Below, in pieces: positions 1-4,998 of a DNA stretch of 6,665 nucleotides. The DNA is from CAMAUF01 sp046152925 (GTDB lineage: Bacteria; Chloroflexota; Dehalococcoidia; Tepidiformales; Tepidiformaceae): contig JBJXFX010000090.1 in the NCBI GenBank assembly GCA_046152925.1, positions 1 through 6,665 of the forward strand, given 5' to 3'. The translations under genes were made by a program, and so were the position numbers. How positions within the stretch are numbered: position 1 is the first letter of the stretch; each line of letters starts with the position of its first letter. A model generated the notes under the pieces. That model searched no databases. It saw nothing but the letters and a program-made list of their open reading frames with translations, and was not told the origin of the DNA.

Positions 1-77
1 CCGCTCCGTTTCCGCGGGCACGACCGCGCTAGCCTTCGCTTGAGTGTCGAGACAGCGCAGTAAGACCAACCCTGCCC

Positions 78-2558
78 TTACGTCGCGCGGCCGCGGAGCT
101 CTTGGTCCGCCGAGGGCTTCGCCACTAAGAAGTCCAGCACACGCGTCCACGATCGGCTCAGGTACCACTGGCCCGCGAGGGAGGCCGCCACCGCCACGCC
201 GATGATCAGCCAACCATCCCAGCTGACCGGCTCGAACTCGAAAAACTTCCGTAGCCAGTCGACGTAGATCGTCAGCAGGAACCCGGCGACCAGCAACGCC
301 CCCAGGAAGGTCGTCATCACGGGCCGCGTCAGGCTCTTGAACGAGGCCCCTTCGAAGCCGAGCACTTCGACCATGAAGAACAGCCCGGCTACGCCAACCG
401 TCAGCGAGACGAGGGTCCGCGCCTCCTCGATCCCACGGTCCAACACGCCATCGACGAACAGATGGACGAAGACCGCCGCCGCCGCGACGGAGAACGACGC
501 CGGCAGGGCAAACCGCAAGACGTTCCGTGTGAAGTCTCTGCCCGCCTTCGGCGGCGGCACGCTGATCGCGATGAACACCGCCGGGATGCCGAGCGTGAGC
601 AGCGCCGTGAGCGACCCGTGCCGGGGGAGGAAGGGGAAGTCGAGCCGCAGCATGTTGGTCGCGACGATCAGCAAGAAAGCGTAGAGGCTCTTCGCGAGGA
701 AAAGCTTGCTCAGCCGGGCGGCGTTGCCCAGGACAAATGTGGCCTCTTGTGCACCCTTGATCAGCGCGGCGAACGAGTCGTTGAGCAAGACCACGCCGGC
801 CACGGCCCGCGCCGTCGCCGTGCCGCTCGCCATCGCAACCGCGACATCGGCCGTGCGCAGGGCCTGCACGTCGTTCGCACCGTCGCCCACCATCGCGACG
901 AAGTGCTTCTGCCGCTGCAGCGCCCGGATGATTTGCGCTTTCTGGTGTGGGGCGACGCGGCCAAAGACGGTGTTCTCGGCGACGGCGCGGTCGAAGGCGA
1001 GCTCGTCGAGGCCATCGAGCTCAGGCCCCGAGATCGAGCCGCCCCTCGGCGTGACGCCAAGCTGGGCGAGCAACGCGGCGACGGTCCCGGGGTTGTCCCC
1101 GCTGATCAGCTTCGGCTCGATGCCGAGCGAGTCCATCAGCGCGAAGGCGCCCTTCACTTCGGGCCGGAGGACATCGCCGATGGCGAGCAGTGCGAGGGGC
1201 CGGAGGTCGTGGAGCGGTTCTTCGACGCTGGGCAGGCCGCCCGCCTCAGCGAAGACGACGCCGCGAAGGCCTCGTCCGGCAAGCTCCTCGAACTGCGCCT
1301 TGAGCGCTTCGGCGGCCGTGGCCGGGCAGCCGGCAAGCACCGTCTCGGGCGCCCCGAGCACGAAGGTCCGGGTTTCACCGCCGGCCAGGAGGCTGATCGC
1401 GCTCCAGCGGCGCTCGGAGTTGAACGGCACGCTCGCGGCGGGCCGCGCGCCGTTGCTCCCCTTCCCGAGTGCGTCCGCGAGCGCTCCGGCGGTCTTGCTG
1501 TCGTCCTTGGCGGCGGCGGCGAACGCCCCGAGCCAGGGCGCCGCCGCATCTTCGCCGTCCATCCAGCTGACCTCCGACAACGACAGCTTGTTCGCCGTGA
1601 TCGTGCCCGTCTTGTCGAGGCAGATGACGTCCGTGTAGTTGAGGGCTTCGACAGCCGAGATGTCCTGGACGATCGCCCCGCTCCGGCTGACACGGACGGC
1701 GCCGACGGCAAAGGCGACGGTCATGCCGAGGAGCAGACCCGTCGGGACGACGGTCGTGACCGTCGCGGTCGTCGCTTTCACCGCCTCGGTGATCCCCTGC
1801 TCATCGATCAAATACGAGATGAGGAGCAGCGCGCCGAGGACGCCGGTCGCCGTGAGGAGGACCCGCAGGATGCGTTGGAAGCGGAATTCGAGCGGCGTCT
1901 TGCGCTTCACCAGCTGCCGCGCGTCGGCCGTCAGCTTCACGGCGTACGCCTCGAGCCCGACGGCCTCCGCGGTGTAATAAAGGTCGCCGGCGACGCAGAA
2001 GCTCCCCGATCGGAGCTCATCACCAGGGCCTTTGCGGATGGAGTCGGTCTCCCCCGTGAGCAACGACTCGTCAACTTCGCCGCCGCGGGCGACGACGTGC
2101 CCGTCGGCCACCACCTGATCGCCTTGCTTCAGGTGGAGCAAATCGCCCTGGACGACGTGGGCGGCGGGGATGTCGCGTTCGACACCGTCGCGGACAACGG
2201 TCGCACCTGGGGCGGTCAGCGCGCGGAGCTTGCGAAGCGTGCGCACCGCCCTCAGCTCTTGGAGCGTGGAGACGACGATGTTCGCCACGATGACGATCGC
2301 GACAAAAAACCCGTCCTTGAATTGGCCGACCAAAAAGAGCGCAAGGATCAGGGAGCCAAGGACGACGTTATAAAAGGTGAGCGTGTTCCCGCGGACCACG
2401 TCTGCGTCGGAGCGCTGCCGCGAGCTGTCGGCGTTGGTGAGCCCCTTGGCCTCCGCGGCGTTCGCCTCTGCGGAGGTGAGCCCGCGGAGGACTGGGGCCG
2501 CTTCGCCAGCGCTTGGGGCGCCCGCGAAGTGGCTCGGAGTGACGGTAGCTGCGCTCAT
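78..2558 (-). CDS. P-type cation-translocating ATPase, CtpE-like (HAD-IC family)
   Basis: This 826-residue protein is a P-type ATPase that moves a cation across the cytoplasmic membrane using ATP. In order it shows an N-terminal cation-ATPase motif (GLTSAEA, about 26-32), two helices (about 58-77 and 83-103), and an actuator domain with LTGE at 167-170. Helices 3-4 follow (about 228-292), then the phosphorylation motif DKTGT at 315-319 with D315 as the phosphorylated Asp. The nucleotide domain has FNSERRWS (379-386), SGDNP (486-490) and the hinge GDGANDV (558-564). Six C-terminal helices lie between about 617 and 800, ten in all, typical of the P2-like class. The overall pattern, including VQDISAVEALNYTDV before DKTGT, resembles mycobacterial CtpE, a calcium-type transporter. 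The helix-4 motif is PTGL (272-275) instead of the usual PEGL, so the transported ion is uncertain. The ATG at 2558 has no clear Shine-Dalgarno sequence. The family call is firm; the substrate is not known. Confidence 0.95.
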   Translation of the reverse strand: MSAATVTPSHFAGAPSAGEAAPVLRGLTSAEANAAEAKGLTNADSSRQRSDADVVRGNTLTFYNVVLGSLILALFLVGQFKDGFFVAIVIVANIVVSTLQELRAVRTLRKLRALTAPGATVVRDGVERDIPAAHVVQGDLLHLKQGDQVVADGHVVARGGEVDESLLTGETDSIRKGPGDELRSGSFCVAGDLYYTAEAVGLEAYAVKLTADARQLVKRKTPLEFRFQRILRVLLTATGVLGALLLISYLIDEQGITEAVKATTATVTTVVPTGLLLGMTVAFAVGAVRVSRSGAIVQDISAVEALNYTDVICLDKTGTITANKLSLSEVSWMDGEDAAAPWLGAFAAAAKDDSKTAGALADALGKGSNGARPAASVPFNSERRWSAISLLAGGETRTFVLGAPETVLAGCPATAAEALKAQFEELAGRGLRGVVFAEAGGLPSVEEPLHDLRPLALLAIGDVLRPEVKGAFALMDSLGIEPKLISGDNPGTVAALLAQLGVTPRGGSISGPELDGLDELAFDRAVAENTVFGRVAPHQKAQIIRALQRQKHFVAMVGDGANDVQALRTADVAVAMASGTATARAVAGVVLLNDSFAALIKGAQEATFVLGNAARLSKLFLAKSLYAFLLIVATNMLRLDFPFLPRHGSLTALLTLGIPAVFIAISVPPPKAGRDFTRNVLRFALPASFSVAAAAVFVHLFVDGVLDRGIEEARTLVSLTVGVAGLFFMVEVLGFEGASFKSLTRPVMTTFLGALLVAGFLLTIYVDWLRKFFEFEPVSWDGWLIIGVAVAASLAGQWYLSRSWTRVLDFLVAKPSADQELRGRAT

Positions 2559-2643
2559 TGGGGCCCAGCGTCGCCGATCGCCGGAGATCGCGAAAGTCTC
2601 ACGGACGATTCACGTCCTTAACACGGTCGGTCCAGGATAGGTT

Positions 2644-2687
2644 CCACCGGAGGGCAGCGTTCCACCGCTGTCCGGCCAACCCGGTGG
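2644..2687. other. Nested inverted repeats in the intergenic region upstream of the ATPase
   Basis: The 199-base gap between the ATPase start and the small membrane-protein gene can fold. CCACCGG (2644-2650) pairs with CCGGTGG (2681-2687). Nested inside, GGGCAGCG (2652-2659) pairs with CGCTGTCC (2666-2673) around a 6-nt loop, with one G-U pair when read on the plus strand. A 9-base direct repeat, GTTCCACCG, occurs at 2641-2649 and 2659-2667. On the minus strand this lies in the presumed 5' leader of the ATPase, so it could be regulatory RNA. I do not recognise the M-box, yybP-ykoY or any other riboswitch consensus in it. It could also be chance folding of GC-rich DNA. Confidence 0.35.
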
Positions 2688-2698
2688 TCCCCCTGCGC

Positions 2699-2731
2699 GA
2701 AGGCCTGCCACGTCCCCTCCGGCAGGCCTTC
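2699..2731 (-). terminator. Strong stem-loop, probable terminator of the small membrane-protein gene
   Basis: GAAGGCCTGCC (2699-2709) and GGCAGGCCTTC (2721-2731) form a perfect 11-bp stem around an 11-nt loop. It lies 26 nt beyond the stop of the 30-codon gene at 2758-2850 and before the ATPase start, where a terminator would separate the two. Neither side has a long T run, so termination may be imperfect or may act as attenuation. Confidence 0.5.
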
Positions 2732-2757
2732 CTCGTTTCCAGGCCAACGGGCTCCGC

Positions 2758-2850
2758 TTAGCCCGCCTGGGACCCGACGATCGAGAGCGTGATCAGGAGG
2801 GAGATGAATACGGCGCAAAGCAGCGAAAGATACCCGATCGACTTCCACAT
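2758..2850 (-). CDS. Small single-pass membrane protein, 30 residues
   Basis: I do not recognise this gene as a member of a named family. It is a 30-codon frame with an ATG at 2850-2848 and a TAA at 2760-2758. A Shine-Dalgarno AGGGG (minus strand, 2861-2857) sits 6 nt before the ATG. The product begins MWKSIGY, with a Lys near the N-terminus, and then has one uninterrupted hydrophobic stretch at about residues 5-25 (rich in L, I, V, S and F). It ends GSQAG. This is the shape of a small inner-membrane protein. It lies on the same strand as the P-type ATPase, 199 nt upstream, with a hairpin between them. Known small single-helix proteins such as KdpF and MgtR act on P-type ATPases, so a regulatory partner is possible but only inferred. 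The positioned ribosome-binding site, strong membrane character and following hairpin favour a real gene. Confidence 0.6.
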   Translation of the reverse strand: MWKSIGYLSLLCAVFISLLITLSIVGSQAG

Positions 2851-2970
2851 CGGAATCCCCTGAGCGCCGGCTGCTGAGTCTCGCGGGTGCGGCCGGGCGG
2901 CGACTATCGTAAACGGCCACTCGCCTACACCCCAAACGCCATCCGGACGGACTTCCAGCCCACAGCCCCC

Positions 2971-2985
2971 GCCACGGCCCGTGGC
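2971..2985. promoter_or_regulatory. Inverted repeat, candidate operator upstream of the cytidylyltransferase gene
   Basis: GCCACG (2971-2976) and CGTGGC (2980-2985) form a perfect 6-bp dyad around GCC. It occupies the place of the -35 element for the -10-like TATAGT at 2994-2999. A repressor or activator dimer could bind here. No specific regulator is recognisable. Confidence 0.3.
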
Positions 2986-2993
2986 CCTTGGGG

Positions 2994-2999
2994 TATAGT
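2994..2999 (+). promoter_or_regulatory. -10-like hexamer TATAGT for the cytidylyltransferase/transferase pair
   Basis: TATAGT matches the TATAAT consensus at five of six positions, in an otherwise GC-rich divergent intergenic region (2851-3034). No good -35 box lies 16-18 nt upstream. Transcription would start at about 3006, just before or at the ATG at 3006 and GTG at 3008. Confidence 0.4.
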
Positions 3000-3034
3000 G
3001 GGCGGATGTGTCCAGCGGCCCCGGGAGCTGCCCG

Positions 3035-3778
3035 ATGAGGGCGATCATGCTCGCCGCCGGTGACGGCGGGCGGCTTGGCAGGCGCACGGCTTCTCTCCCG
3101 AAACCGCTGGTGACCTTGGACGGCCGCCCGTTGATCGACTACACGCTCTCGGCCCTGGCTGGCGCCGGCGTCGAAGAGGTCGTCGTCGTCATCGGCTATC
3201 GCGGTCAGCAGATCGAGCAAGCGCTCGCCCGCAGGCCAGCCAGCCGACTCCGGATCCGCACCATCGAAAACCCGCGTTACACCGGCGACGCATCGCTTTC
3301 GCTCCAGGCCGCGCGCAAGGCCACTGGCGGCGAGCCCTTCCTCCTCGTGATGGCCGACCACGTCTTCTCCGGCGACCTGCTCGCCGGCCTCGCCCGGACG
3401 AGCCTGGCAACGCCCGAACTTTCACACGTCGCTGCCGACCGCGGCGCCCATTCGCCCGAGTACATCGAAGAGGCGACGAAGCTCGCGCTCGACCCGGAGG
3501 GGCTCGTCACCGGCATTGGGAAAGCGATCGACCCCTGGCACGCGCTCGATGCGGGCGCCTTTTACCTGACGCGCGACGTCTGGGAGGCGGCAGCGGCCGG
3601 CCCCGAAGACTGTGAGCTGAGCGTCATCTTCCGGACCCTCGCGGCTGCCAGGCGCCTCCGGGCGGCCGACATCACCGGCAGCTTCTGGTACGACATCGAC
3701 ACCGAGGGCGACCTGGCCGGCGCCGCCGCCCTATTGAAGTCACGCCTGGCCACGCCCGAGGACTCCTCGATTGGCTAA
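3035..3778 (+). CDS. Nucleotidyltransferase, inositol-1-phosphate cytidylyltransferase-like
   Basis: The 247-residue cytoplasmic enzyme has the sugar-nucleotidyltransferase fold and probably transfers CMP from CTP to a phosphorylated alcohol, most likely inositol-1-phosphate. The nucleotide-binding signature is at the N-terminus: LAAGDGGRLG (6-15), then PKP (22-24). Further on are SLSL (87-90), MADHV (106-110, with D108 a probable metal ligand), EATK (146-149), IGK (161-163) and FWYDIDT (217-223). The MADHV, IGK and WxDxDT set matches the cytidylyltransferase domain of bifunctional IPCT/DIPPS enzymes better than generic glucose-1-phosphate types. I chose ATG 3035 because GGGAG (3023-3027) lies 7 nt before it and the fold starts immediately; GTG 3008 in the same frame would add nine residues. 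Its stop overlaps the start of the CDP-alcohol transferase gene, which would use its CDP-activated product. The substrate is inferred from this pairing. Confidence 0.85.
   Translation: MRAIMLAAGDGGRLGRRTASLPKPLVTLDGRPLIDYTLSALAGAGVEEVVVVIGYRGQQIEQALARRPASRLRIRTIENPRYTGDASLSLQAARKATGGEPFLLVMADHVFSGDLLAGLARTSLATPELSHVAADRGAHSPEYIEEATKLALDPEGLVTGIGKAIDPWHALDAGAFYLTRDVWEAAAAGPEDCELSVIFRTLAAARRLRAADITGSFWYDIDTEGDLAGAAALLKSRLATPEDSSIG
3758..3762 (+). promoter_or_regulatory. Ribosome-binding site that fixes a TTG start
   Basis: GAGGA lies inside the end of the cytidylyltransferase gene, 8 nt before TTG 3771. No ATG or GTG in this frame is near the beginning of the conserved N-terminus, so this Shine-Dalgarno sequence supports the TTG start and translational coupling of the two genes. 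Confidence 0.6.
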
Positions 3779-4379
3779 CTACGACGGCGTCGTCTCCCGC
3801 TACCTGAACCGGCCGCTCAGCCGGCCGGCCGCCCGCGCCTTAGCCCACACGCCCGCGACCCCGAACGGCGTCACCCTCTTCACGCTCGCCCTCAGCGTCG
3901 TCACGGGCGTCTGCATCGCGGGGGGCTGGGAGGTGTTCGGAGGCTTCCTCATCCAGGCCGTATCGGTCGTCGATGGCGTCGATGGGGAGCTCGCCCGCCT
4001 GAAACAGATGGCGACCAAGTTCGGCGGCGTGCTCGACGCCGTCACCGACCGGTACGCCGACGCGTTCATGCTCGCGGGCATGACGGTCTACGCGGCCCGC
4101 TTCGAGGACCTGCCTCGCCCCGAAGTCGTGGGCGTCCTGGCGCTGGGTGCAGCGTTGAGCGTCAGCTATAGCCGCGCCCGCATCGAAGCGTCGATGGGCC
4201 TCGGCCCATCCGACGGCCTCTTTGGCCTCGCCAGCCGCGACGTGCGCTCGCTCGTCGCCGCCATCGGCACGGTCCTCGGCCTGTGTTACTGGACGTTGGT
4301 TGTACTCGCGGTCGCCTCGGCGTTCACCGTGGCCTGGAGGTTGCTCTACTTGCGCATCCATCCTCCGGCCACGGCCTAA
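3771..4379 (+). CDS. CDP-alcohol phosphatidyltransferase family protein, DIPP-synthase-like
   Basis: The 202-residue integral membrane enzyme couples a CDP-activated alcohol to an acceptor hydroxyl, releasing CMP. The complete family signature is present: D68, D71, G72, A75, R76, then after eight residues G85, D89 and D93. The four Asp hold the metal ions and the CDP-linked donor. The N-terminus (DGVVSRYLNRPLSRP at 5-19, then TPATPN at 27-32) resembles the transferase domain of bifunctional IPCT/DIPPS enzymes, which join CDP-inositol to inositol-1-phosphate in thermophiles. Several hydrophobic segments follow (about 35-67, 98-130 and 150-190). The gene starts at TTG 3771 and overlaps the preceding cytidylyltransferase gene by 8 nt. 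The two together look like the two halves of the fused enzyme. A phospholipid product such as a phosphatidylinositol-phosphate is the main alternative. Ino1 and the final phosphatase are not in the window. Confidence 0.85.
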   Translation: MANYDGVVSRYLNRPLSRPAARALAHTPATPNGVTLFTLALSVVTGVCIAGGWEVFGGFLIQAVSVVDGVDGELARLKQMATKFGGVLDAVTDRYADAFMLAGMTVYAARFEDLPRPEVVGVLALGAALSVSYSRARIEASMGLGPSDGLFGLASRDVRSLVAAIGTVLGLCYWTLVVLAVASAFTVAWRLLYLRIHPPATA

Positions 4380-4389
4380 CCTTCAGTGA

Positions 4390-4899
4390 TCAGTCCGGGC
4401 GCAGCCCGAAACTGTGGATCAGGCGGCCAAAGCCGAGGTAGCTGACGACCGCCCAGCCGATCTCGACGATCTGCTCTTCCGTATAGAACTCGAGCAGCTC
4501 GGCAAAAAGGTCGCCATCGATGTTTGCGTGGTCCACGAAGAGGCGCTCCGCGTAGTGCAGCGCCGCCTTTTCCGCCTCCGAGAGGTCTGATTCACCCCAG
4601 CCGCGGATCTTCGCGACGGTGGTTTCTTCCAGTCGTTCCCCTGCCGACGACAGGGGTATGCGCGCGGCTTGTCAGAAGTCGCACGCGTTGAGCTGGGCGA
4701 CGCGTAGGCGGACGATCTCCTTGAGGCGGGCAGGCACGGCGCCATCCGAGATCACGGGGCGGTACCACTCGTACCACTTTTCCAAGAGACGATGGTTGTG
4801 GCCGAAGACGCGCGTGACGAGGTCGTGGCGCGAACGCCACTGCTCGGGGAGCTCGTCATCGCGAGCCAATCGAAGCCGGGGGCCGGGTGTGTTGTCCAT
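4390..4899 (-). CDS. Carboxymuconolactone decarboxylase/AhpD-like selenoprotein with in-frame UGA (Sec76)
   Basis: Read through the UGA at 4674-4672, this frame gives 169 residues, close to the usual length for the family; stopping there leaves only 75. The N-terminal part ends RLRVAQLNACDF and the frame resumes QAARI. The UGA thus falls where the second Cys of the CxxC redox motif stands, giving C73-D-F-U76. E61 lies 12 residues before C73, as Glu118 does before Cys130 in mycobacterial AhpD. The place of AhpD His137 is R80. The C-terminal half is typical of the family, including LSEAEKAALHYAERL and YTEEQIVEIGW. Nothing after the UGA is frameshifted. A hairpin of SECIS type follows at 4656-4638. 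The likely role is a cytoplasmic thiol/selenol peroxidase or disulfide reductase; the substrate is unknown. The ATG at 4899 has no Shine-Dalgarno sequence but a good -10 box 8 nt upstream. A recent nonsense mutation is the alternative. Confidence 0.85.
4638..4656 (-). promoter_or_regulatory. Bacterial SECIS hairpin
   Basis: In the mRNA, CCCCUG (4656-4651) pairs perfectly with CAGGGG (4643-4638). The inner U4650-G4644 and C4649-G4645 pairs extend the stem to 8 bp and leave the triloop G-U-C, whose first base is G. The stem starts 15 nt after the UGA, and 23 nt separate the UGA from the apical loop. Bacterial SECIS elements recognised by SelB have a short apical loop with a G in its first two positions at about this distance. 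The element is translated as part of the gene, so it must satisfy both codes. Confidence 0.75.
4672..4674 (-). other. Selenocysteine-encoding UGA codon
   Basis: TGA in frame as codon 76 of the AhpD-like gene replaces the second Cys of CxxC. The codons on both sides keep family sequence (NACDF before, QAARI after). The gene's true stop is another TGA at 4392-4390. Confidence 0.8.
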
Positions 4900-4907
4900 G
4901 GCTGGCG

Positions 4908-4937
4908 ATTCTACGGCTGCGGCGGGTGGCGCGTCAC
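4908..4937 (-). promoter_or_regulatory. Promoter of the selenoprotein gene, probably leaderless
   Basis: On the minus strand, TAGAAT (4913-4908) matches the -10 consensus at five of six positions. GTGACG (4937-4932) matches TTGACA at four of six, with an 18-nt spacer. The -10 box ends 8 nt before the ATG at 4899, so transcription would begin at or next to the start codon. No Shine-Dalgarno sequence could fit. Confidence 0.5.
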
Positions 4938-4984
4938 AACCCGCGGCGTTCCCGCCGAGGCTACGGCCAGCGCGCCAAGGCCGT

Positions 4985-4990
4985 TACTAT
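4985..4990 (+). promoter_or_regulatory. -10-like hexamer of proB, probably leaderless
   Basis: TACTAT ends 8 nt before the proB ATG at 4999, and there is no Shine-Dalgarno sequence in front of that ATG. The spacing is the same as for the divergent selenoprotein gene. No convincing -35 box is present. The hexamer matches TATAAT at four of six positions. Confidence 0.35.
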
Positions 4991-4998
4991 GTCCCGCC

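Noticed and set aside
462..2621. 719-codon open frame on the plus strand opposite the P-type ATPase
   Set aside because: The translation is low-complexity (rich in R, D, E, G and A) and it lies antisense to an intact, motif-complete ATPase. Long antisense open frames are common in GC-rich DNA.
2758..3087. 109-residue form of the small membrane protein
   Set aside because: The first 79 residues look like translated noncoding DNA and overlap the divergent gene. The ATG at 2850 has its own ribosome-binding site.
2618..3361. 247-codon minus-strand frame spanning the intergenic region and the cytidylyltransferase
   Set aside because: It has compositionally biased sequence, no recognisable domain, and overlaps two better-supported genes.
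4396..4408. CGGGC-GCA-GCCCG hairpin between the convergent genes as a terminator
   Set aside because: The stem is only 5 bp with no T run, and it lies inside the last codons of the selenoprotein gene.
4390..4674. The AhpD-like gene as a pseudogene broken by a nonsense mutation
   Set aside because: The stop falls exactly at the redox Cys position, a SECIS-type hairpin follows, and the rest of the frame is undamaged. Selenocysteine is the simpler reading, although a mutation is not formally excluded.
4419..4840. Minus-strand open frames of 108 and 82 codons within the AhpD-like gene
   Set aside because: They are in other frames with arginine- and serine-rich translations, and the read-through frame explains the region.
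4792..4998. 69-residue N-terminal extension of ProB
   Set aside because: It overlaps the divergent selenoprotein gene and has no family similarity; the kinase domain starts at ATG 4999.
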